From Streptosporangium brasiliense (GTDB lineage Bacteria; Actinomycetota; Actinomycetes; Streptosporangiales; Streptosporangiaceae), in assembly GCF_030811595.1 (NCBI RefSeq), contig NZ_JAUSRB010000002.1, positions 6,076,001-6,140,000 on the forward strand: a stretch of 64,000 nt of DNA. The letters are read 5' to 3'. The notes under the pieces are model-generated. The model searched no databases and was not told the DNA's origin. It saw nothing but the letters and a program-made list of their open reading frames with translations. Made by a program: the position numbers and the translations under genes. Shown here in pieces: positions 17,382 through 24,790 of the stretch. Position 1 is the first letter of the stretch; every line of letters begins with the position of its first letter.

Positions 17382-17768
17382 ATGAAACTCCACGGCCCCG
17401 CCATGCGATTGACGATCTTGGTGTGCGAGAACGACCTCTGGCATCACAAGCCCCTCTACTTCGAGATCGTGCACCGCGCGCACCGCAGCGGGCTCGCCGG
17501 CGCCAGCGTGATCCGCGGAATCGAGGGCTACGGCGCATCCTCCCGCATCCACACGGCCCGCATCCTGTCTCTGTCGGACGAACTACCGGTCGCGATCACC
17601 ATCATCGACTCCGAAGACCGGATCCGCGCCTTCCTGCCACAGCTGGACGAGCTCATGTCCGAGGGCCTGGTGACCCTCGAGCAGGTCGAGGCGGTCCACT
17701 ACGTCAGGCACCCCGTCCAGCAGGCGCCGGCCGACGCCACGATGGCGGGCGATGCGTTCCCGCGCTGA
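17382..17768 (+). CDS. DUF190 family protein
   Basis: Small cytoplasmic protein (128 aa) of the DUF190 family, PII-like ferredoxin fold, usually encoded beside crcB fluoride channels. Features are RLTILVCENDLWHHKPLYFEIV, the RAHRSGLAGASVIRGIEGYG core and the ITIIDSEDRI strand. ATG with a perfect AGGAGG five bases upstream. Its usual partner is represented here only by the crcB remnant on the opposite strand, so this may be an orphan that serves a channel elsewhere. Biochemical function is not established. Confidence 0.85.
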   Translation: MKLHGPAMRLTILVCENDLWHHKPLYFEIVHRAHRSGLAGASVIRGIEGYGASSRIHTARILSLSDELPVAITIIDSEDRIRAFLPQLDELMSEGLVTLEQVEAVHYVRHPVQQAPADATMAGDAFPR

Positions 17769-17967
17769 ACCCCGGCATCAGGCTCTGGCTCACTCTCGAT
17801 GATCAGTTACCCAGGGTGAGTCTCGCCTGGTGTTACGCGTCATACGTTGTCGGTGGGGGAACGACCCGGCTATCAGTCATGCGCATGAGTCTGGAAGCAT
17901 CGTCTTCTGGCCGTGTGGGTCACCCCACTCGCGTATAGGAACTCCGTCGCCCTTTTAACCAGGTGGC

Positions 17968-17986
17968 AGCCAGCATCCGACTGGCT
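17968..17986. promoter_or_regulatory. Inverted repeat before the P-loop gene
   Basis: AGCCAG (17968-17973) and CTGGCT (17981-17986) flank 7 nt, directly before a TAGCAT -10-like hexamer that ends about 8 bases before ATG 17999. Placement suits an operator and a leaderless transcript. Short enough to be chance. Confidence 0.3.
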
Positions 17987-17998
17987 AGCATCGGCTGG

Positions 17999-18535
17999 AT
18001 GGGAGATCGTTTCAAGGGCGTTGACGCGCCCCTGTGCCTGCTCGCAGGCGCGCCCGGCGCGGGCAAAACAACGCTGCTGCCGCACCTCCTCCGCGCGGCG
18101 GACGGGCTGGTCGTGATGGACATGGACGAGTTGCTCGAGGACGGCAAGCTGATCGGCGTGCCGATCGCGGAGCCGGAGGCGGCGCCGATCTGGCCTGCCT
18201 ACGACCGGATGTGGCGACGTATCGTGACCATGGTGCGCCGGGCCGGTCATCCCGTGCTGCTGATGTGTCCGATCCCCGACGCCGACGAGATGTCGGCGTT
18301 CGGTCGATGGGACGGGCCGGTCCACTGGGCCCTACTGGACTGTCCGAACGCCGAGCGGGAACGCCGGCTGCGGGAGCGCGGCGCGCCGCGGGAGTGGATC
18401 GACGACGCTCTGGCGGACGCGGCGCAGGGCCGGGAGCTGATCATGCCCGTGTTCCACGCCGTCGGCGCAGATCATGCCGGGCTGGCAGCACAGGTGCTGG
18501 GGTGGGCCCACGAGCTCACCATCAGCTCCAGCTAG
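17999..18535 (+). CDS. P-loop nucleoside kinase-like protein
   Basis: Cytoplasmic ATP-binding protein of about 178 aa. Walker A is LAGAPGAGKTTLLPHL near the N-terminus; an acidic stretch VVMDMDELLEDG follows at the Walker B-like position, and ERERRLRERGAPREWIDDAL resembles the lid of small-molecule kinases such as AAA_33/gluconate- or adenylate-kinase-like proteins. The substrate is not recognisable. Start is uncertain: ATG 17999 has no clear Shine-Dalgarno but a -10-like TAGCAT suggests leaderless translation; GTG 17963 is in frame. It stands alone beside decayed DNA. Confidence 0.7.
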   Translation: MGDRFKGVDAPLCLLAGAPGAGKTTLLPHLLRAADGLVVMDMDELLEDGKLIGVPIAEPEAAPIWPAYDRMWRRIVTMVRRAGHPVLLMCPIPDADEMSAFGRWDGPVHWALLDCPNAERERRLRERGAPREWIDDALADAAQGRELIMPVFHAVGADHAGLAAQVLGWAHELTISSS

Positions 18536-18583
18536 ACCGCGTATCGCGACAGCTCTCGGTCGCGCGAGTCCGGCTCTGCTCAG

Positions 18584-18775
18584 AACCGCGGCTCGCGCGG
18601 TGGCCGCCCGGTCAGTAACGATCAAGACATCTACAAGGAGCGCAACACAGCCGAACGCCGCATTGATCGGATCAAGGAATGGCGTGGCCCGGCCTTCCGC
18701 TTCGACAAGATTCCCGACAGCTACCTCGCCGGCCTTCATCTCCGCGGAGCCATCATGTGGATCCGCTCGACGGGA
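18584..18775 (+). pseudogene. C-terminal remnant of an IS5-superfamily (DDE) transposase
   Basis: Reading this frame gives GSRGGRPVSNDQDIYKERN, then TAERRIDRIKEWRG, then a tail ending SYLAGLHLRGAIMW. This matches the C-terminal DDE block of IS5/IS4-type transposases, in which the family form is close to YK-RN-VER---RLKQWRG-ATRYDK--. The glutamate of ERR corresponds to the third catalytic acidic residue. No upstream transposase sequence or terminal repeats are seen, so only the last ~60 residues survive. Its 3' end overlaps the stop region of the small membrane protein on the other strand. Confidence 0.7.
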
Positions 18776-19116
18776 TCGCCGTTGATCTTCAGTCCGAGGC
18801 TGATCATGGTCATCGCGTACGGAAAGATCGGCAATGCGAGCGCGCCTAGGCCGGTGGGGATGACCGCAGCCATGACCGGCACCCGACGGCCGCGCAAGAC
18901 CGGCACCGGCGGCGAGGACGGCAGGGCACCGCGGTCGCCGACCGTGGGCACGGCCAGGTGGGCGCCGACGGTGAGCGCGGTGAGCGCCGCGATGGAGATC
19001 AGCGGGGCCGGGACCGTCGTGGTCAGGCGGGGCAGGAACACCATCAGCGCGAACGCGCCGCCGACCAGCGGATAGACGATCCACAGGACGTCGACGAGCT
19101 CGGGCACCTGCGCCAT
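18736..19116 (-). CDS. Small membrane protein of unknown function
   Basis: 126 aa with three likely membrane segments: LVDVLWIVYPLVGGAFALMV, LISIAALTALTVGAHLAV and VMAAVIPTGLGALALPIFPY, joined by a Pro-rich loop. No family recognised. The ATG lies at 19116 and the frame runs on upstream without a credible start. The last ~13 codons lie over the transposase remnant, so the native C-terminus may have been replaced when the element inserted. Confidence 0.5.
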   Translation of the reverse strand: MAQVPELVDVLWIVYPLVGGAFALMVFLPRLTTTVPAPLISIAALTALTVGAHLAVPTVGDRGALPSSPPVPVLRGRRVPVMAAVIPTGLGALALPIFPYAMTMISLGLKINGDPVERIHMMAPRR

Positions 19117-19148
19117 GAAGACGAGAATCGGCCACCGGCACGGCGGCC

Positions 19149-19292
19149 TTGAACGCGGCCGAGCGTGGGCAACTGCCGGCACGGCTCGGCCGGTTCGAAC
19201 AGGCCGCCCAAGAACGTTGCGAAGCACTGCGCGGCCGGCTGAGCCGGGCCGAGGAGTTCGCCGCCGACCTGAAGCGGCGCGCCGGCTCGTAG
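19149..19292 (+). pseudogene. Orphan 3' end of a lost gene
   Basis: A 47-codon frame with good codon bias, rich in Ala, Arg, Glu and Leu (LNAAERGQLPARLGRF..., RAEEFAADLKRRAGS) and predicted helical, ends at TAG 19290. A strong terminator hairpin starts three bases later, as expected of a genuine gene end. There is no start or N-terminal domain upstream, where the minus-strand membrane gene begins. Family not identified; best read as the tail of a gene truncated by rearrangement. Confidence 0.45.
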
Positions 19293-19294
19293 CG

Positions 19295-19324
19295 GCCCGG
19301 GGTAGGGCCCGCCCTACCCCGGGC
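19295..19324 (+). terminator. GC hairpin terminator
   Basis: 13-bp perfect stem (19295-19307 with 19312-19324) around a CCCG loop, immediately after the TAG of the orphan gene tail on the plus strand. Confidence 0.7.
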
Positions 19325-19467
19325 ACACCAGCCCGCCTCATCCGAAAGACGCTGGTCAGCGTCATGGGGGGCGCGCTCGCGTAGCCATAATCTCGTCGAC
19401 GTATGGATCTCACCGCGAGGTCTGATCCTTCTCACGTGGCAATACGCAAGTTAAAGGGGTAAACAGC

Positions 19468-20820
19468 ATGGCTAGGGACCGGAAGCGCGTAAGCCGACGG
19501 CGGCTGTCGGCAACGGCGGTGATCGCGATGGGAGCGGTCCTCGTCCCCGTGACGGCCCAGGCGGCCCTGGCCGACACGGCCGGCGGGAAGCAGAACCCGG
19601 TCCACGCACTGGAGCAGGCGGCGCACCCGCTGCGCTCGACCGAGCCCGGGAGGAACACGGCCGACCTGCGAGCCCTGGGCTCGATGATCGGCGACGCCAA
19701 GGTGGTCGGCCTGGGTGAGGCCACCCACGGCTCGCACGAGTTTTTCACCATGAAGGAGCGGGTCTTCCGCTACCTCGTCGAGGAGAAGGGCTTCACCACC
19801 TTTGCCCTGGAGCTGAGCTGGTCCGCGGGACTCCAGATCGACGACTACCTTCAGACCGGCAAGGGGGACGCACGCAAGATCGCGAAGGAGGCACTGGCCA
19901 ACTCGCCGTGGGACCGCGAGGAGTTCGTAAGCCTCATCGAGTGGATGCGGGACTACAACCGCCGCCACCCCGGCCGCACCGTCCACTTCATGGGCGACGA
20001 CCTCGGCGCCCCCACACTGAGCGACGAGTTCTTCGGCCGGGTGACCGGCTACGTGCAAAAGCATCACCCGGAGTCGCTGCCGCGGCTCAACGAGCTCTAC
20101 ACCGGCCTGCGCCCGATCGACGACGTCTTCGCCTACCTGGGCAAGCCCCTCGCGGAACGACAGCAGCTCGCCGCCAAGGCGCAGCAGGCCCTGGAACTGA
20201 TCAGCAGCCAGAAGGGCTCCGGCGGAGACGACTTCGAATGGGCCGAGCAGAACGCCCGATCCATCGCCCAGACCGCCAAGTTCCTCACCATAGACGTCAA
20301 AGACCCGGACTCGATGCCCACCTTCCAACGCTTCCGTGACAAGGTGATGGCCCAGAACATCACCTGGTGGCAGCGGCGCACCGGCGACAAGATCCTTCTG
20401 TCAGCGCAGAACGACCACGTCGGATACGTGGCCGGCGCGTCCAAGATGTATCCCAAGACCCAGGGATCGTTCCTGCGCGACACACTGGGCAAGAAGTACC
20501 TCCCCATCGGCTTCACCTTCAACCAGGGCTCCTTCCTGTCGAAGGACACCGCTCTCGGCGGCGACTGGAAGAAGTTCACCGTGGGCGCGGCCAAGCCCGG
20601 CATGAACGAGTACACCCTCGACAAGGTCCGTCACCAGGACTACTACCTGGACATCCGCAACGCCCCGGCCGCGGCGCGCGCCTGGCTGGACGTCGCCCGC
20701 CCCACGCGCAACATCGGCACGCAGTACCCCTACCCGCCCGTCGACCTCGCGGCCGCCCGCTCCTTCGACGTCCTCATCCACCTCCACGACGTCCGGGAGG
20801 CCGACAAACTGAAGCCGTGA
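19468..20820 (+). CDS. Secreted erythromycin-esterase-family protein
   Basis: Ere/EreA-like hydrolase fold, 450 aa, exported. An RRRLS-hydrophobic-AQAALA signal sequence of about 35 residues precedes the domain. The family motif GLGEATHGSHEFF (E84, H87) marks the active-site cleft, with RTVHFMGDD, WAEQNARSIAQT and SAQNDHVGYV further along; the last holds another conserved His. AAAGGGG lies upstream of the ATG. Clinical Ere enzymes open macrolide lactones, but most members of this large family have unknown substrates, so resistance should not be assumed. Monocistronic, convergent with the DinB-like gene. Confidence 0.85.
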   Translation: MARDRKRVSRRRLSATAVIAMGAVLVPVTAQAALADTAGGKQNPVHALEQAAHPLRSTEPGRNTADLRALGSMIGDAKVVGLGEATHGSHEFFTMKERVFRYLVEEKGFTTFALELSWSAGLQIDDYLQTGKGDARKIAKEALANSPWDREEFVSLIEWMRDYNRRHPGRTVHFMGDDLGAPTLSDEFFGRVTGYVQKHHPESLPRLNELYTGLRPIDDVFAYLGKPLAERQQLAAKAQQALELISSQKGSGGDDFEWAEQNARSIAQTAKFLTIDVKDPDSMPTFQRFRDKVMAQNITWWQRRTGDKILLSAQNDHVGYVAGASKMYPKTQGSFLRDTLGKKYLPIGFTFNQGSFLSKDTALGGDWKKFTVGAAKPGMNEYTLDKVRHQDYYLDIRNAPAAARAWLDVARPTRNIGTQYPYPPVDLAAARSFDVLIHLHDVREADKLKP

Positions 20821-21095
20821 CGGCCCGGCCCCGGCATGAGCCGCCCGACCTCTCCTGACCTGCGGGGAAGACCTTCCCGCTCCGGGAGCAGCTCTCCTCC
20901 GGCCGCTCAATCTCGGCGACGGTGAACACGGGATCCCGGTGGCGACGGCGCGGGAAACAAGGTCAAGGCAGGTCAGCGAACCCCTTCCAAGCCGTGCTCG
21001 AAGGTCCTCACCGAGACCCTGACGCAGAACACAATCACCACAGGTCAGATCTCGGAGGGGCCGTCGGGGACGGCGGCCCCGGCCGCCTCGGGCGC

Positions 21096-21647
21096 TCACA
21101 CAGAAGCGTCGCCGGAGCCATGCCTCCGCGCTCCGTGAAGGTTGCACAGCAGGCCGATCTCGGCGACGTTCTTGGTCAGCTCGACGTTGACCCAGCCCGC
21201 GATGTTCACCAGCGTTTCGTGCTGTCCCCAGGGCAGTCCGGCGGTCCTGTCGGTGGAGTCGAGGTCGGCGTCGGTGAGCCGCAGCAGGCTCGCCCGCCAG
21301 CCGTCCTTCAGCCCGCGCAGCCAGTCGGCGGTGGCCGCGGCGGTGCCCGGCCAGGTGATCTCCTCGCGCGCGGGCGCTTTGGAGCCGAAGCAGTGGCCCA
21401 GGGTGGTCGTCCACCAGAAGCCGATGTGCCAGGTCAGCCAGCCGATCGAGACGGCCGGCGCGGGATCCGGTTCGGACGTCTCCCAGTCGGCCACCCAGCG
21501 GTCCTGGCCGTCCGGCCGGACGGTCCAGCAGCCTGGTGCCGGTTCCCAGAGGCAGCGCGGATCGTCGAGGTCCTTCAGGTGATACTCGAACAGGGACCAG
21601 GCGATGTCGAGTTGCCGGATCAGAAGATCGACGCGGGTTGCGGTCAT
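21096..21647 (-). CDS. DinB-like four-helix metalloprotein
   Basis: DinB_2/mycothiol-dependent-enzyme-like four-helix bundle, 183 aa. Conserved elements are RVDLLIRQLDIAWSLFEYHL, the signature PAVSIGWLTWHIGFWW whose His is a metal ligand, and the C-terminal helix LVNIAGWVNVELTKNVAEIG. Relatives bind a divalent metal and some transfer thiols, but this subgroup is uncharacterised. Single gene, convergent with the esterase-family gene; the 275-bp gap between them shows no gene. Confidence 0.8.
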   Translation of the reverse strand: MTATRVDLLIRQLDIAWSLFEYHLKDLDDPRCLWEPAPGCWTVRPDGQDRWVADWETSEPDPAPAVSIGWLTWHIGFWWTTTLGHCFGSKAPAREEITWPGTAAATADWLRGLKDGWRASLLRLTDADLDSTDRTAGLPWGQHETLVNIAGWVNVELTKNVAEIGLLCNLHGARRHGSGDASV

Positions 21648-21798
21648 CCCCGGAGATTGTCATCGTCTCCGGCCGCCGTGCCACCGGTTTTCGCCGCGGC
21701 GGGCTTCTCCCGGCGGGCGGCCCGGGGCGGTCGCCGGGCCGGGCGCCGTCCCTCGGATTGGCCGGTGCGCCGGGGGACTCCGTTAGCCTGTGGGAACG

Positions 21799-22953
21799 AT
21801 GAACCGTTTCACGACGTCAAGAGGTGAGTTCGACCTCGCCCGCTTCCCCGACGGCCCGCGTGACGCGCTCCGCGCCTGGGACGCCGCCGACGAATACCTG
21901 CTACGGCATCTGGCCGGGATCGACGGCGGGCCGACGGACCTGTCGGGCACCGTGGTCGTGGTGGGCGACCGGTGGGGCGCCCTGGTCACCGCCCTGGCCG
22001 ATCACCGCCCCGTGCAGATCACCGATTCCTTCCTCACCCAGGAGGCGACCCGGGCCAATCTGGGGCGTAACGGGGTCGAGGCGGGGATGGTGCGGCTGCT
22101 GTCGACCAGGGACACGCCGCCGGAGCGGATCGACGTGCTGCTGATCCGGGTGCCCAAGAGCCTCGCGCTCCTGGAGGATCAGCTGCACCGCCTCGCGCCC
22201 GGTGTGCACGAGGGCACCGTCGTCGTCGGCGCCGGGATGGTCACCGAGATCCACACCTCGACGCTGAAGCTGTTCGAGCAGATCCTCGGGCCGACCCGGA
22301 CGTCGCTGGCGGCCAGGAAGGCGCGGCTGATCTTCTGCTCGCCGGATCCCGGGCTCGCCCGGTCCGCCAGCCCGTGGCCGCGAGACTACGCGCTGCCCGA
22401 CGACGTGGGAGTGGTCTCGGGCCTGACCGTCACCAACCACGCGGGTGTCTTCTGCGCCGACCGCCTCGACATCGGCACCAGGTTCTTCCTGCAGAACCTG
22501 CCCCGGCGCCGTGGCCGTGCCCGTGTGGTGGACCTGGGCTGCGGCAACGGGGTGGTCGGGACGGCCGCGGCGCTGGCCGATCCCGGAGCCGAGGTGATGT
22601 TCATCGATGAGTCCTACCAGGCGGTGGCCTCGGCGGAGGCCACGTTCCGGGCGAACGTCGCCGCGGACGTCACGGCGTGGTTCGTGGTGGGGGACGGCCT
22701 GTCGGGGGTGCCGGCGGGGTCGGTGGACCTGGTGCTGAACAATCCGCCCTTCCACGCCCATCAGGCGACGACCGACGCGACGGCCTGGCGCATGTTCACC
22801 GGGTCGCGCACCGCGCTGCGCCGTGGCGGCGAGCTGTGGGTGATCGGCAACCGGCACCTCGGATACCACGTGAAGCTCCGGCGGCTCTTCGGCAACTGCG
22901 AGGTCGTCGCGAGCAACCCGAAGTTCGTCATCCTGCGGGCCGTCAGGAGCTGA
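21799..22953 (+). CDS. RlmG/RsmC-type rRNA guanine-N2 methyltransferase
   Basis: SAM-dependent methyltransferase, 384 aa, of the RlmG (23S G1835) / RsmC (16S G1207) group. It has the duplicated architecture of the family: an N-terminal degenerate methyltransferase-like half, then a catalytic half with SAM-binding motif VVDLGCGNGVVG and the base-binding motif NNPPFHAH. The C-terminus ELWVIGNRHLGYHVKLRRLFG is characteristic. ATG chosen at 21799; GTG 21790 is also in frame. Which rRNA position is modified cannot be decided here. Confidence 0.85.
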   Translation: MNRFTTSRGEFDLARFPDGPRDALRAWDAADEYLLRHLAGIDGGPTDLSGTVVVVGDRWGALVTALADHRPVQITDSFLTQEATRANLGRNGVEAGMVRLLSTRDTPPERIDVLLIRVPKSLALLEDQLHRLAPGVHEGTVVVGAGMVTEIHTSTLKLFEQILGPTRTSLAARKARLIFCSPDPGLARSASPWPRDYALPDDVGVVSGLTVTNHAGVFCADRLDIGTRFFLQNLPRRRGRARVVDLGCGNGVVGTAAALADPGAEVMFIDESYQAVASAEATFRANVAADVTAWFVVGDGLSGVPAGSVDLVLNNPPFHAHQATTDATAWRMFTGSRTALRRGGELWVIGNRHLGYHVKLRRLFGNCEVVASNPKFVILRAVRS

Positions 22954-22965
22954 CAGGTCGGCCGG

Positions 22966-23031
22966 GCCCTGCCGACGTCCGGTCCGCGCCCTGCCGACGT
23001 CCGGTCCGCGCCCTGCCGACGTCCGGTCCGC
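22966..23031. repeat. Three perfect tandem 22-bp repeats
   Basis: Unit starts GCCCTGCCGACGTCCGGTCC and ends GC; three identical copies run head to tail directly after the methyltransferase stop. Each contains GACGTC and CCGG. Probably a replication-slippage product; a protein-binding array is possible. Confidence 0.9.
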
Positions 23032-23167
23032 GCCGTGAGCGGTGGGCGCGGGCCGTACGGCGGGGCGCGCCGGATCGCAATCGGGGCATGGGATAATTCT
23101 GTGGTCAGGCGGCTCCGGCCTGTTCCCCCTCTGACTCTGCCGGGTTAAGAGTGAAAGGGGAGCAAGC

Positions 23168-23701
23168 ATGGACATAACGCCCCAGGCGGTCGTCATTCCC
23201 AAGGAGACCGACCATCTCGAACAGGGCAAATACGGCCCCATCTTCCCCAGGACTCCGGCGTGCTACGGGTTCACCATCATCGCGGAGGTCAAGCCGGGGC
23301 GGGCCGAGGCGATCCGCAACCACGGCCACACGCTGGTCAAGGCGCTGGAGGCCGACCCACACCTCCTGGCGCCGCTCAAGCTGCACTACCTGCGCTGGGT
23401 GCTCTTCGACGGCGACACGCGTTTCATGTATCAGGGGATCTTCGACACCGACTTCGACAAATACACCGAGGACGCCGTCGCGCTGTTCAGCCAGACAGGG
23501 GTGAACACGGTCTTCGAGAACCTCGTGGGCTTCCCCGAGGACTGGAAGACCAACCCTGAGGCGTTCGTCAGGTACGTGCGCGAGCACCAGTGCCCGAGCT
23601 TCATCGAGTACGGCGAGTATCCGTACGTCGCCGCCGACGAGATCAAGAAGGCGCTGCGGATCAAGAGCGCCCTGTCGGAGATGCTCGACCAACTGCAGTG
23701 A
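23168..23701 (+). CDS. Uncharacterised protein of the DyP-peroxidase gene set
   Basis: 177 aa, cytoplasmic. The middle (FTIIAEVKPGRAEAIRNH, then LHYLRWVLFDGDTRFMYQGIFDTDF) has the alternating pattern of dimeric alpha-beta (ferredoxin-like) domains, the fold also used twice in DyP peroxidases. I do not recognise a named family or catalytic residues. It is followed after 45 bp by another unknown gene and then the DyP peroxidase and a BASS transporter, all co-oriented, so co-expression is likely. AAGGGG precedes the ATG and a GATAAT hexamer at 23092 may be the -10 element. Confidence 0.75.
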   Translation: MDITPQAVVIPKETDHLEQGKYGPIFPRTPACYGFTIIAEVKPGRAEAIRNHGHTLVKALEADPHLLAPLKLHYLRWVLFDGDTRFMYQGIFDTDFDKYTEDAVALFSQTGVNTVFENLVGFPEDWKTNPEAFVRYVREHQCPSFIEYGEYPYVAADEIKKALRIKSALSEMLDQLQ

Positions 23702-23746
23702 GATCGGGCCGCGGCCCGCGTGCTCCGCTGTCGACCGGGAGACGAG

Positions 23747-24766
23747 ATGAACGAGTTGAGGACCGCACGCACCTACAACCAGGACCATGTGCCGCGCGAA
23801 TACACCCCCGGCCGGCGGCGGGTGAGCATCTACGTCTCGTGGAGCTATCCGGCCGAGGCCGGCCGGGACCCGGCCGAGCTCGACAACCGCTTCTCCACGA
23901 TGACCGAGGTGCGGCGGACGACCTGGCCCGCCTACGAGGACCCCAAGTGGTCCGACCCGCTCCGGTTCCAGCAGGGCATCGCGGGATCACTGGAGCTGTT
24001 CTTCTGGGGCTGGCTGCCGTTCCAGCGGTTCACCCAGGAGATCACCGGGTACCCCGTGCCCGTCTACCAGCGCATCGACCAGGCCGGGTTCTACACTCCG
24101 CTGGACGAGCGGGTGCTGGCCGACACCGACACCCTGCTTGTGTTCGGGCTGGATCACATGATCACCGGCCAGGAGCCCGAGCCCGGGGAGATCGAGGCGC
24201 TGCGGCAGTTCCTCACCCGGGAGGGGACCTGCCTGGTCCTGGGACCGCACCACGACGTCGGGGCCTCGGACGACCTGGCCGTGCGCGATATGGAACACCA
24301 CCACCACGGCGACGCCCTGGTCCCCCGGCAGCAACGCTTCGCCCGATACCTCCGGTCCGTGATGCGGGAGCTCGGCGTGCCGGTCGAGAATCGCTACGGG
24401 CTGCGTCCCGCGGTGCGGGCGCCCAGAGAGATCGCTCCGCTGTCCGTCGCCAGGGATCTGGACGCCAAGGGATGGCTGGAGGGGGTCAGCAGCTTCAACT
24501 TCCACATGCACCTGCCGCACTACGCCGTGACCACCGACGACCCGGACGCCGTTCACGTGCTGGGCAGGCAGCCGATCGACCTGTCGCGGCCGCCGCACCC
24601 CTTCACCGAGGCCGGCAACACCGAGTTCAACATGTTCCTGTGGATGCCTCCGGGTGGGGAGCGGGCCGGCGACGTGCTCCTGGCCGACTCAACGATCTTC
24701 AGCTCGCTGTTCGGCGGCGATGAGAGCCTGCGCGCCTTCTGGAAGAACATCGTCTCGTCCAAGTGA
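23747..24766 (+). CDS. Uncharacterised protein with possible glutamine-amidotransferase-like fold
   Basis: 339 aa, cytoplasmic, no signal peptide. The stretch DTLLVFGLDHMITGQEPEP followed by ALRQFLTREGTCLVLGPHH looks like the strand-turn-helix of ThuA/DJ-1-like flavodoxin-type proteins, but no nucleophile elbow is evident. A His cluster (MEHHHHGD) and FNFHMHLPHYAV could bind metal or heme. Start ATG 23747 with GGGAG upstream. Sits between the small alpha-beta protein and the DyP peroxidase, so a role in the same oxidative process is likely. Function unknown. Confidence 0.7.
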   Translation: MNELRTARTYNQDHVPREYTPGRRRVSIYVSWSYPAEAGRDPAELDNRFSTMTEVRRTTWPAYEDPKWSDPLRFQQGIAGSLELFFWGWLPFQRFTQEITGYPVPVYQRIDQAGFYTPLDERVLADTDTLLVFGLDHMITGQEPEPGEIEALRQFLTREGTCLVLGPHHDVGASDDLAVRDMEHHHHGDALVPRQQRFARYLRSVMRELGVPVENRYGLRPAVRAPREIAPLSVARDLDAKGWLEGVSSFNFHMHLPHYAVTTDDPDAVHVLGRQPIDLSRPPHPFTEAGNTEFNMFLWMPPGGERAGDVLLADSTIFSSLFGGDESLRAFWKNIVSSK

Positions 24767-24790
24767 CGCTTCAGGCGGAGGTGAGTGCTC

